Of a stretch of 64,000 nucleotides of DNA, positions 52,601-62,309 are shown one piece after another. Each line of letters starts with the position of its first letter. Position 1 is the stretch's first letter. Below the pieces are notes generated by a model. That model was not told the origin of the DNA. It was given only the letters and a program-made list of their open reading frames with translations, and made no database searches. This stretch comes from Ascoidea asiatica (taxonomy: Eukaryota; Ascomycota; Saccharomycetes; Ascoideales; Ascoideaceae): the NCBI GenBank assembly GCA_001600695.1, contig BCKQ01000005.1, positions 136,593-200,592 of the forward strand, written 5' to 3'. Both the position numbers and the translations under genes were made by a program.

Positions 52601-55227
52601 ATTTTTTCATTGGAAATGTTTAATTCAAGTTTTAAACATATTTTATATTTCAAAGATTCCAAATAAGTTTCGTATGGATCAAGAAGACCTTGAGCATATA
52701 TATTCAACATTTGAATATAGAATTTTAAATTTTTCAAAGTTACATTAGTGAATGAATCTAATTTCTCAAATATAAGAATAAATAATTTTTCAGCAGAGGG
52801 CAAAAATAAATTTAAAGGTCTTAATATGAAATTCTTTTTACTAGAAACGATAATATTTGACTGATCATTAATGGTATCATTAATTAATAAAAAATTTTTA
52901 AAATCATTTGATTTGACCCATGATTTATTCATCATAAAAAAGGTTTTTGAATGAGGAGAAACCATTGATATTTTAGGAGTTTTAATTGTATCTTCTAATA
53001 CTAAAATATTTTTAGTTCCAGAAAAATAGACTATAAATTTATCCAATAAAGTTTCTTCATTAGAAATAAACAAATCAAATTGATTATTGAATTTTGAGAT
53101 CAACCAAGAAAATGCTTTATTTGATAAAGATTTATCGGGACCCCTAAATTGTGAAAAGAAAATCCAAAAAAGTAAAGAATTTGAAGAAATTAAAAATGGT
53201 CCATTCTTTTCAGGTAAATCCATTATAAGATTTAACTCAGCTGAAAGGTTTTTATCATTATAAAAAATTTTTGATATTCTAGATAAATCAGAATCATTTA
53301 ATGACGAATTAGATAAAATATGAAATATAGAAATAATCAAAGAAGAAGATACATTACAAGTGGATTCTAAATTTATTAAATTTAAAGAAATCTTCAAAAT
53401 AGATAAAATAAATTGATAATTTGATTTGAATTTTAAAATATTTAAATCCAAAGAAATTTTGAAATATAATAAAAACCAAGAAGTTAAATTAATATTAGAA
53501 TTATCAATGTTATTATTATTGTTATTATAAGCTCTATTATAATTAAAAGTATTAATATTACTATTATTATTATTATTATTATTATTAATATTATTATTAA
53601 TACTGCCCGTGGCAGAAGTAGTATAATTAGAGAAATGATTTGAGAATAGAATATTAAATTCAGATAAATATTTCTCAAAATTTATATTATTACTGTTTTC
53701 TAATAAAAAAAAAATTAGAATTTGAAGTGATAAAATTTTAAATTGAGTATTATAATCATTTTGATTTAAAATTTTTATAAAAAATTGAAAAAAATTATTT
53801 GAATTCAATAATAAAGATTTTAACTTGAAATCATTCAGTTTAAATCTTTTTTTATTGATATTATTGTTATTATTAGAATATAATAAAGAATTACTTAAAA
53901 TTGAATTTGAGTTTGTAGTTAAAAGTAAATTTTTGAACTCAAAATAAATGAATAAAAGATTTAATAAAATTAAAATCAATAACCAAGATCTTTCATTATT
54001 TTTTAAAATAATTTTATCACTAAAAGTTTTTAAATATATTAAATTATTTATATCATTAAACCAGTTTTTTTCAAAATTTAGATTATTTGAAGAATTATTA
54101 TTCAAAAGGAATAAAGGATTAATTTGAATTGAATTAAATTGTAGTTGAATTTGTTTTTCAATAATTATTAAATTGAAAATTTTTAGGAATAAAATTTGAA
54201 TTTTTAAAATAATTTCATTGATAAAAGTATTATTATTATTATTATTCTTATTATTATTCTTACTATTATTACTATTATCATTTAAAAATGAGAGTAAATA
54301 AATTTTAGAAAATTTTAAAAAAATTAGAATTTGATCGAATAAAGAAGGATAATTATGTAAAGTTAAACTAAAATTTATTTTATTATTTAATAAATCTAAA
54401 GTTAATGGTATTAATTTAAACTTAATTATTGAAATATTATTAGTTGAAATTATTAAAAAAAAATTATTTAAAAGAATAAAAAATTGATTTAAATTTATTG
54501 ATTGTTTTTTGAAATTATTATTACTAGTATTATTAATATTCTTTAATATTAAATTTTGAATTAGGTTTAAAGTTACATTTGAATCTTTATAATTTAAATT
54601 AAAAATTGAAGGTATAAAATAATTATTAATTGAGGTTAATAATAAATTAATCTGTTTATCATTATCAATTGAATTTGATAAAATTGAAATTTGATATAAA
54701 TTTAATAAATAATTTAATTGATGAAAATAATCCTGTAATAAAAGATTTTGTTTGAATAGAGAATTTTTAGAAAGCAGAAAAATAGTTTTCAAGAAATTGT
54801 TAAAAACAGGTTGAAAATAAGATATGGTAATATTAGAATTTAAATTTGAAGAAGAGGAAGAGAAAGATGAAGGAGAGATTGTTTTGAAATCAATTAATTG
54901 CTCAATTTTCTTGAATATATTTAAAAGACTTTTAGGACGATTGAAATCTAAAAGTTTGATATTTACAAATTTAAAAATAGCATTTGAAGCATTTTCTAAT
55001 CTATCATTTGATGTTTGAGAATTGTTTTTGATATAAATTGATTTTTCTAAATCAATTAAAATAAATAAACAATCAATTAAGTTAATAGTTTTTTTAGGAG
55101 ATAATTGAGTGAATGCAACTGAATCAATAAAAGCAGAAAGATCAGATAAACCTTGATTTCTGTCTTTGATTTTGGTAGACTGAAGAAGAACAGTGATAAT
55201 TGAAATCTGATTTTGAGAATTATCCAT
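46645..55227 (-). CDS. TEL1: Tel1/ATM protein kinase (2860 aa)
   Basis: This is a PIKK-family checkpoint and telomere-length kinase. The N-terminus has the TAN motif (STKIKDRNQGLSDLSAFID, about residues 14-32), specific to Tel1/ATM. A long alpha-solenoid follows, with Asn-rich and Ser-rich insertions, notably a poly-Asn block near residues 540-575 encoded by ATT repeats on the plus strand. FAT-like helices precede the kinase domain, which includes KGVDDLRQDVIMEQVF, YILGLGDRHCNNILID (catalytic loop) and HIDLGIAFDQG (metal-binding DLG/DFG equivalent). The C-terminal FATC ends CNLALMFSGWSAFV. The length is close to S. cerevisiae Tel1 (2787). Divergent from the GH5-like gene. Confidence 0.96.
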   Translation of the reverse strand: MDNSQNQISIITVLLQSTKIKDRNQGLSDLSAFIDSVAFTQLSPKKTINLIDCLFILIDLEKSIYIKNNSQTSNDRLENASNAIFKFVNIKLLDFNRPKSLLNIFKKIEQLIDFKTISPSSFSSSSSNLNSNITISYFQPVFNNFLKTIFLLSKNSLFKQNLLLQDYFHQLNYLLNLYQISILSNSIDNDKQINLLLTSINNYFIPSIFNLNYKDSNVTLNLIQNLILKNINNTSNNNFKKQSINLNQFFILLNNFFLIISTNNISIIKFKLIPLTLDLLNNKINFSLTLHNYPSLFDQILIFLKFSKIYLLSFLNDNSNNSKNNNKNNNNNNTFINEIILKIQILFLKIFNLIIIEKQIQLQFNSIQINPLFLLNNNSSNNLNFEKNWFNDINNLIYLKTFSDKIILKNNERSWLLILILLNLLFIYFEFKNLLLTTNSNSILSNSLLYSNNNNNINKKRFKLNDFKLKSLLLNSNNFFQFFIKILNQNDYNTQFKILSLQILIFFLLENSNNINFEKYLSEFNILFSNHFSNYTTSATGSINNNINNNNNNNNSNINTFNYNRAYNNNNNNIDNSNINLTSWFLLYFKISLDLNILKFKSNYQFILSILKISLNLINLESTCNVSSSLIISIFHILSNSSLNDSDLSRISKIFYNDKNLSAELNLIMDLPEKNGPFLISSNSLLFWIFFSQFRGPDKSLSNKAFSWLISKFNNQFDLFISNEETLLDKFIVYFSGTKNILVLEDTIKTPKISMVSPHSKTFFMMNKSWVKSNDFKNFLLINDTINDQSNIIVSSKKNFILRPLNLFLPSAEKLFILIFEKLDSFTNVTLKNLKFYIQMLNIYAQGLLDPYETYLESLKYKICLKLELNISNEKMFNEVAKFFNYYFMTFNKDKIIKNVLFLLADHLDANKVIENSIADNELELGLIRREGINNDENKDEFLYNSFILNIFILNLEKKNILMGHSSVKEIGEKILEKLANLAEGEKSIGKWLVIGDFIGRFKLILPSLNSSYLQIIIRYLGNFLDQCTGLSLTICLKILFLSADSWIAKKNKIEQDCIDIFLFLNSELNKRSYENSEEIIIEYSKLILKFEKSNFKRLLNQSYLNIFAEKCFSILRFPIILLPEIQKLLEDSIGPKKVKVYNILYNNFPIIASSTESSILMVYLLASIGLIQMEILPCAIFNIIEYYKNPLMIKYIDKCLHLFSLKLNISGPKRLFYEFRLDIVRFWNAYEPIDCFPFLLFGFTTKKNFFKENMDVIISVSISDKKKGYQTLTEVSSLLQISNEEILISSLPLLVSTNGLEVETYKQVLTFSNLKSKLPLLMVTIFSLMNVSDQSVLTNLNLFQEHDISLLISNSDAKLVPNFFYSNSPNSSLKLIIEIEKRFHFDFWSSDSLYFIIRNLLVLIENSYNNNLKLLGIRRIKVLILWKKQIFKEIHLVLLLRSLSKYFRENLLFREIDTFVSYLIELFITNCNIHTRVDVILVVLKEFLSSKLSNTGSKTSQSLIHSFSAWDSENDSGHTKDFFTLLFWTLNRKSDNGFEDFNNTVCSVLKNCSSPVVPDVFSLISLILERNTELIACNLDHNSSIIVIEKLLDVEMASLSAEFREWRARCLGYYFSCKGYISSEKEKTNEQQSLIKLKSGDENFVEILFEKLFILWERTDNNKISCLIENIFSYLKLNFKTLEIELKDLLDLKKLMVRFDFVLAGDFLSFSEYDISFDKLLFTLSSDLQNKPFDKWIMELFLAYAKDIQIYSPGLSILQVIAYSEYCKDAILDAILFCLYVFGDIAANNIKLLFASFSQSNPFPRVHYNIFFLNLYFQICKIEHSKNYRISFNISDNVDSLFLSKVAYSSNMPYSSLFLFEKHFSMDKYNMQDLWKSSSKLLSDIYSLIGNIDLMEGLPVEPSLDYALKNIIQNGDPWKKILFANSFLGTNYEGFDAIETLQSSGLVAISDIVRKHEESHSSSSYEWCWKLGKWDLSIPANTSNDQEVIYKAFKLINDDFTCARLAIKNAFLESDSLKIPCEKKIQCMITLSNMEDVIFRNGIGMNGILKINENFNFKSYETLMLARVTSYDFCFDNIEILNFNKRDMLVQEANDILAFLKLSRINSNQKNTISFSIKLNEVFKRLNNVFVHENSTNLNLINYVKALNQFEVASFLHDQNETKVAISMIQAIGEQNCTLDNNYFQFNSNILRATLVDWLSMSKQESASEIMEKYIQHEIINEADHEAYHLFAKFCDNCLQSGDIDKEISRYKKLIFNESIQLAEYSEHLQEVKPEKKGLRKLKEKKEINLKSHRENLLELQSNKEGLVQNAILNYLKEISKNDALYDPDVDRFCSLFLEYSYLDGIQKSIQDVLNVFNSYHKLLPWVNQLVSKILSEPSKFQLVLKTILWNLCRDHPFHSLYYLQNILLQHKASDKNFLSRQKAASILWKQLAVEDFKTNKTEIYKKIQVFCANTVILSTLEVPKKSKQLKLDDLDNLKNQSNWSPGFLNLIQLPLPTMTIPIRIDHDYSSVPRMVSMNNIIEISSSGVSRPKIARITLNNGSIWKTIFKGVDDLRQDVIMEQVFMKCNIFFQNQKQTRIRNINVRTYNVVCLGYKGGIIEFVSNSAAFMDVVEPLHKGDRISFQDARKKIASAAKLTDRKRIRIFKEICSKIIPAFRNFFFQAFLNPFQWYSSKLKYSIGVAATSIVGYILGLGDRHCNNILIDRTSGEPIHIDLGIAFDQGRNLTIPEVTPFRLTRDIIDGFGITGVDGIFRKSSEHVFKVLRHKKEQINSILSVLRWDPLFCFYAPPLKQIKIQGDDRKFNEKIDENAEAIKALETVQRKLIANGLSVEGAVRELINEASDECNLALMFSGWSAFV
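53565..53600. repeat. ATT trinucleotide tract inside TEL1
   Basis: About ten ATT/ATA units on the plus strand encode a poly-Asn stretch in Tel1. The tract is coding and likely variable in length between strains. Confidence 0.75.
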
Positions 55228-55430
55228 TGAAATTGATAAGTGATTGAAAATTTGTTAAGGATTGAAGCTTCTTGAAAGTGGATGAAAAAAAGAGGTTGTT
55301 TTCAAGAGGTTGAAGGGGTTTATCCTGGAAGAATCACAGCAGCCATTTAAGATCAAATAATTTGTTATTGAGTACTGACTATATTATTATTTATTGATTA
55401 CTTTATAAATAGGTGATGGACTATTGACTA

Positions 55431-55493
55431 TTGATTATTGATTATTGATTATTGATTATGGAATACATTGATTATTGAATACATTGAATACAT
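55431..55493. repeat. Tandem repeats (GATTATT)n and (GAATACATT)n
   Basis: Several consecutive 7-base GATTATT units are followed by three 9-base GAATACATT-like units. They lie about 200-260 bases upstream of TEL1. Confidence 0.75.
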
Positions 55494-55587
55494 TAAAATG
55501 AATATAAATATATCTGAGTTGTTATCACTTTTCTGCTGTTCTCGATTCAACAATTCTTCACCTGAGATCTCGGCTACGACTCATACT

Positions 55588-55621
55588 CACGTGCCTCTTT
55601 TGCTGTTCCACCAGTCACGTG
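55588..55621. promoter_or_regulatory. Pair of CACGTG E-boxes
   Basis: Two perfect CACGTG sites (55588-55593 and 55616-55621) lie 28 bases apart, about 360-390 bases upstream of TEL1 and 465-500 upstream of the GH5-like gene. Cbf1-type or other class B bHLH factors could bind. Confidence 0.45.
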
Positions 55622-56085
55622 TTGCTCTGTTTGGAGTGTACCAAATCTCTTGGTCACCACTGCAAAACTCTTTTCTATTTTCATATTTTCATATTCTCAT
55701 AAGTTGTCTATCTACCAGGCACTGTAGCGATACTGTATCTCAGACATCACTCCCGAAATTGATCAATTAAACCTTTACTATCAGTCTCTCTGTCTTTGAA
55801 ATATTCTAAATATTCTAAATACGAGTAAACACTTGGCTCATTTTACTTATTCGATTCAATGAATTGAATTTCATCAATTAACCTTTTACTCTCTATTGTT
55901 TTGAATATCATTTCAATTCAAAATGATCTTTCCTTTTTTTTTGTTTTTTTATCTTTTTTGCTCGTTTTCTTTCTTGTTTGAATTTACGTTGTTTTCATAC
56001 TAAGACATGAAAATTTATTATTTTGCACTGTAAAGTAAAATATTTTCAACCTTAAATAATAATCTTATACTAAAATTGAATTATA

Positions 56086-57597
56086 ATGTTGAGTAAATTG
56101 AAATTTTCTTTATTAGATTCTCATATCTCACCTTCTTCTCCTGCAATTCATGGTGGTGCTGAACCAAATTTGAAATCAATTTATCAGTCAAGAAAAAATT
56201 TTGGTGTCAATTTTGGTGGTTTATTTTATTTACAAAAATCTATTTTTCCAAAATTTTTCATTAAAGATTCTTTAAATGAATTTGATGCAATTAATAATTT
56301 AATTAATGATATTGGTGAAGATAAAACAATTGAATTATTAGAAAATCATTGGAAAAATTATTTAAATGATCAAGATTGGAAATGGTTAATGGATATTGGT
56401 GTAACTTCAATAAGAATTCCAATTGGTTATTGGCATGTTAATAATTCTTCTTTCACAAAAAATACTCCAATGTTTAAAATTTCAAAAATCTATAAAAATT
56501 CTTGGTCTATATTAAAAAAATTTTATATTAATAAAGCTTTAAAATTCAATATAAGTATTTTAATTTTATTAAATTCAGTACCTTATGGTGCTGATATTGA
56601 TAACAATAATGGTTTTATAAATTCAAATTCAAAATTTTGGAAAAATTTAGATTATCAATTAATAACCTCAAATTGTTTAAAATTTATTTCAAATGATCTT
56701 TATAATTTTGATAATATTTCTGGTATTCAAATTTTAAATAAAATTGATTCGAATGTTAATTTTGATGATTTAAAAAAATTTTATTCAAAATCAATAAATT
56801 TAATTAGAAAAAAAAATGAACATATTCCAATAATAATTTCTGATTCAAATAATCCAAATAAATGGATTAATTGGTTAAAAAATCAAACAAAAATTGCAAA
56901 TGGTTCTTTAGGTATTCAAATTGATTCTCATATTTATTTTTGTTATGATAAATTAGATAAAGAAAAAAGACCTGATGTAATTATTAGAGATTTAGGTGAT
57001 TCAATTTTTCAAAATATTGATATAAAAGATATTGATATTATGGTTGGTGAATATTCTTGTTATATAGATGAAGAATCTTGGAATCAATATTTTTTTAATG
57101 ATAGAGAATCAAAAACTATAGATTTTGGCAGAAAACAAGTTTATTTTTTTAATAAAAAAGCGAAATCTGGTTGTTATTTTTGGACTTATAAAATCCAAGA
57201 TTCTGATTATAGTGAATGGAGTTTTAGATCAATGGTTAATAGAGGTGCTATACCTCATAGACCACTTGCTCCAATTAAAGATGCAACTGAAGATGATCTA
57301 AATTATGTTTTAATGAAAAAATCTGAAGAACATAATGCTATATGTAATGAAAAAGATTCTCAAATACAATGGGAAACTGATAGATATAAGGATGGTTTTT
57401 TAACAGGTTGGTCTGATGCAATAACTTTTTCTGAGTTTTTAGGTTCAAGAATTGGTAGACTTCAAGCTTGGAAAGCTGCAAGACTTAATGAACATATTAT
57501 TGCAAGAGGTGAGAATGAATTTTTATGGGAATGGGAAGCAGGTTTTGATGATGGTGTGGTGGAATTTGAACGAATTGCTTTTCATGAAATTAATTGA
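56086..57597 (+). CDS. GH5 exo-beta-glucanase-like protein, acid/base residue replaced (503 aa)
   Basis: The fold matches GH5 exo-glucanases and the yeast YBR056W-type intracellular members: GVNFGGLFYLQKSIFPKFF near residue 40, GVTSIRIPIGYW near 105-117, the PYGADIDNNNGF segment, and VGEYSC with the nucleophile Glu at about residue 322. There is no signal peptide, so it is probably not secreted. The acid/base position in GIQILN(K) has Lys219 (codon AAA) where the family has Glu after Asn. The 103-residue spacing to Glu322 is as expected for the two catalytic glutamates. The C-terminal ~120 residues are a separate helical part with WETDRYKDGFLTGWSDA, seen in this subfamily's longer members. 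Codon use is strongly A/T-ending. Likely inactive as a glycosidase or altered in function. Confidence 0.85.
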   Translation: MLSKLKFSLLDSHISPSSPAIHGGAEPNLKSIYQSRKNFGVNFGGLFYLQKSIFPKFFIKDSLNEFDAINNLINDIGEDKTIELLENHWKNYLNDQDWKWLMDIGVTSIRIPIGYWHVNNSSFTKNTPMFKISKIYKNSWSILKKFYINKALKFNISILILLNSVPYGADIDNNNGFINSNSKFWKNLDYQLITSNCLKFISNDLYNFDNISGIQILNKIDSNVNFDDLKKFYSKSINLIRKKNEHIPIIISDSNNPNKWINWLKNQTKIANGSLGIQIDSHIYFCYDKLDKEKRPDVIIRDLGDSIFQNIDIKDIDIMVGEYSCYIDEESWNQYFFNDRESKTIDFGRKQVYFFNKKAKSGCYFWTYKIQDSDYSEWSFRSMVNRGAIPHRPLAPIKDATEDDLNYVLMKKSEEHNAICNEKDSQIQWETDRYKDGFLTGWSDAITFSEFLGSRIGRLQAWKAARLNEHIIARGENEFLWEWEAGFDDGVVEFERIAFHEIN

Positions 57598-57617
57598 TTG
57601 ATTTTCTTTTTTAATGA

Positions 57618-57650
57618 TCTTATCTTATCTTATCTTAACTTGTCTTATCT
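57618..57650. repeat. TCTTA pentanucleotide tract
   Basis: About five TCTTA-like units occur in the convergent 3' region between the GH5-like gene and CDC48. Confidence 0.65.
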
Positions 57651-57869
57651 TTTTAATTTAATTTTATTTTTCTTTGCTTTAATTTTCATTTTCTTCTTAG
57701 CTTTTAATTCGCTATTAAAATCAAATAACTGTTTTCTATTTCTTTAACGACTCTGAATTTCTCATTATACACTTCATAAATTGATAAGTAATTAAAAAAA
57801 AAATACTATTAAATTTAATTTCAAATAATCATAGATTTAAATAATTTAGATTTGTTATATATAGTTGAC

Positions 57870-60359
<2,490 letters not shown>

Positions 60360-60410
60360 TTATCTGATATATTATGAATGTAATGTTGGAGGATTTGAAT
60401 ATGAAAAATA

Positions 60411-60430
60411 TAAATATATATATATATATA
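60411..60430. repeat. TA dinucleotide tract
   Basis: This is a run of TA repeats about 60 bases upstream of the CDC48 start codon. It continues as TATAT after a CAG interruption. Confidence 0.8.
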
Positions 60431-60605
60431 CAGTATATATATCTAAATAAATAAGATATTCGAATATGATTATGAAATAAAAGAAAAGAAAGAATTATAA
60501 TGTTGTATAAAATACAAATTGAATTGATAAAACATACAGTAACCCTTTAGTATATTCGTATGGTACTTACATATTGTAGTGTATATTGAAATTACTGAGT
60601 TTGGT

Positions 60606-60615
60606 TTTCGCCACC
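60606..60615 (-). promoter_or_regulatory. PACE-like box (Rpn4-type), TTTCGCCACC
   Basis: On the minus strand it reads GGTGGCGAAA, one base from the proteasome-associated element GGTGGCAAA bound by Rpn4. It lies about 255 bases upstream of CDC48, which is an established PACE-containing gene in S. cerevisiae. Confidence 0.5.
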
Positions 60616-60780
60616 TTCAACACCTACTAAATACTGTAGTAGTAATAGACCCCCGGAAACTGATTCTTAACCCCTGTATATTTATTATTTCCGTATCAGT
60701 AACATGACAAACCCCTAACGTTGTTCTGCAGTACTAAACTACCAGTGCTCGAGACTGGTCCCGTGCTGGATTATGTCAGC

Positions 60781-60789
60781 GGTGGCAAG
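60781..60789 (+). promoter_or_regulatory. Second PACE-like box GGTGGCAAG
   Basis: It matches eight of nine bases of the PACE consensus GGTGGCAAA, on the strand opposite to CDC48 and about 430 bases upstream of it. It could serve CDC48 or YCH1. Confidence 0.4.
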
Positions 60790-60881
60790 TGACAAAAGAT
60801 AGCGTGCTTCCCTTGTCTCTGGTGAGATTCTGAGGGAGCAGCTATGGCTAGTGTGGTAGGAGTGTCCCTCCGCTGAACTTT

Positions 60882-60887
60882 CACGTG
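60882..60887. promoter_or_regulatory. CACGTG E-box
   Basis: A perfect CACGTG lies 285 bases upstream of YCH1 and about 530 upstream of CDC48. Confidence 0.35.
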
Positions 60888-61171
60888 AGGTTATCCGGAA
60901 CTCATTTCCGGAAGGTATGGCGAACAAAGTATTCTATGGGCCGGAGTTTGTAACCGATCAGCTGATTTGGTTTCTTATTCAAGAATCTTCCTCAGTTAAT
61001 ATCAGTTCTGAGAAGTCTTTTAACTATCTCCGAAACCACGAAATTAAAAGTAACTTTAGTGAGTGAACTGAAATAAAGAAAGTGTGTAAAGTTTATCAAG
61101 TTTATCAAATTTATCAAATTTAGTAGTAGAATTAAAATTATTTTTCCAAGAAGAACAGTTGACTGATTTGA

Positions 61172-61753
61172 ATGAAGTTTATTACTGGTAATTCGTTTCC
61201 AATTTTATTTTCAATTCCATTTCCTATTTGTAGGATTACAAAATTTTCAATTTTAAATTTTCCCTCGATGTCATTTAAACAAAAAAAAGATGTTATAGAT
61301 AGTGATTGCAATGAAACTAAGGAATTTTCATTTTCTGATTTGAAATTTATTGAACCTGAAACTTTAAAAGATTGGATTTTAGATGAATCAAATAAAAATT
61401 ATAATAACTTTTTAATTATTGATGTTAGAGAAGATGATTATGAATTTGGTAAAATTAAAAAAAACTCAATGAATATACCATATTATAAATTGATTAATAA
61501 TGAAGAAAATAATTTTAAAGAATTAAGTGAAAAATTAATTAATAATAATATAAATAATATAATATTTCACTGTTCTTTTTCACAACAAAGAGGTCCATCA
61601 TCTGCTTTAAAATATTTAAGATCTTTGAATTTACATAAATCTTTTCTAAAACTTTATAATGATAAAAAAATTAATGTTTTTGTTTTAAAAGGTGGTTTTA
61701 AGAAATGGTATAAATATTATAATTCAAACCCAGATTTAATTCAACTATTTTAA
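61172..61753 (+). CDS. YCH1: Ych1-like rhodanese-domain phosphatase (193 aa)
   Basis: The rhodanese/Cdc25-like domain spans about residues 50-185. The active-site loop HCSFSQQRGPSSA gives Cys134-x5-Arg140, the CX5R signature, and aligns with the HC...SQxRGP loop of Ych1 and its relatives. Earlier blocks LIIDVREDDYEFG and the later VFVLKGGFKKWYKYY are standard rhodanese elements. The first 32 residues (basic and hydrophobic, few acidic residues) could be a mitochondrial presequence. An internal in-frame ATG at 61268 (MSFKQ) would give the shorter, cytosolic-length form typical of Ych1. The seven-residue loop length favours phosphatase over sulfurtransferase activity, but the substrate is unknown. 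Confidence 0.85.
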   Translation: MKFITGNSFPILFSIPFPICRITKFSILNFPSMSFKQKKDVIDSDCNETKEFSFSDLKFIEPETLKDWILDESNKNYNNFLIIDVREDDYEFGKIKKNSMNIPYYKLINNEENNFKELSEKLINNNINNIIFHCSFSQQRGPSSALKYLRSLNLHKSFLKLYNDKKINVFVLKGGFKKWYKYYNSNPDLIQLF

Positions 61754-61860
61754 TATATTTTGAAATTTATATTTATAATAAAAAAATATCTATTTACAAT
61801 GAAATCATTCAAAAAACAAAAAACAAAAAACTGAAAAAAAAACTAGTTATTATAATAAAA

Positions 61861-61904
61861 AATAATTATAATAATAATAATAGTAATAATAATAATAATA
61901 ATAA
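61861..61904. repeat. AAT trinucleotide tract
   Basis: Consecutive AAT/ATA units lie between the YCH1 and MRP10 stop codons. It is non-coding. Confidence 0.8.
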
Positions 61905-61917
61905 AACTTTGATACAT

Positions 61918-62309
61918 TTAATCGCGCGTATTTCCATTGATTTTGGGATATAAACGAGTCGAATGATAATTTATTGTAGATTTCATTTCCTTTGTTGTTT
62001 TCTATAAATTTGGAAAAAAAATCAATTACAATAAAATATAGTATTTTGTTAGTATTAAAATTTCATTTAATATAATATGATTTCTTCATGCAAAAGGATA
62101 ATAACTTTTATAATACTTACAAAACTATCCATGCATAATTTCAATTCTCCTTCTAATGGAGAACATTTAATTGAACCTTCTCCATTTGACGACCAACAAT
62201 TTAATAATGTAGACATTATAACCAAACACTGATTTGATTGTTTTTGACTAACTGGTTTTTTGACTTGAAATCTTGGTAAAGGTGGTAAACGAGATGGTTT
62301 TGGTGCCAT
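61918..62309 (-). CDS. MRP10: Mitochondrial ribosomal protein Mrp10 (spliced, twin CX9C)
   Basis: Exon 1 is 62121-62309 (63 codons) and exon 2 is 61918-62001 (27 codons and stop), giving 90 residues. The start [19 protein letters not shown] matches Mrp10. Cys28-Cys38 and Cys49-Cys59 form the two CX9C motifs. Exon 2 supplies [18 protein letters not shown], very like the INYHAARLYDRINGKPHD end of S. cerevisiae Mrp10, which confirms the splice. Mrp10 is a small-subunit mitoribosome protein oxidised by Mia40 before reaching the matrix. The start is the ATG at 62309; the reading frame upstream opens at TTG. Convergent with YCH1. Confidence 0.96.
62002..62120 (-). other. MRP10: MRP10 intron (119 bases)
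   Basis: The donor is GTAAGT, a perfect TACTAAC lies at plus-strand 62048-62054 and the acceptor is TAG. It is a phase 0 intron. Confidence 0.95.

Larger units (their letters stand above)
55228..56085. promoter_or_regulatory. Divergent promoter region TEL1 / GH5-like gene
   Basis: This 858-base region holds a GATTATT tandem tract (55431-55465) grading into GAATACATT repeats, two CACGTG boxes 28 bases apart (55588 and 55616) and a TACTGTA motif (55731-55737). An open frame from 55468 is not credible as a gene. Confidence 0.55.

Noticed and set aside
55468-55770. 100-codon open frame upstream of the GH5-like gene
   Set aside because: It starts inside a tandem repeat, contains the E-boxes and has no recognisable domain.
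60739-60927. 62-codon open frame on the minus strand in the CDC48/YCH1 intergenic region
   Set aside because: No family resemblance, composition unlike other genes here, and it covers probable promoter boxes.
60600-60960. G+C-rich patch considered as a structured RNA gene (SRP RNA, RNase P, RNase MRP or snRNA)
   Set aside because: None of the conserved sequence boxes of these RNAs was recognised. Promoter elements explain the patch as well.
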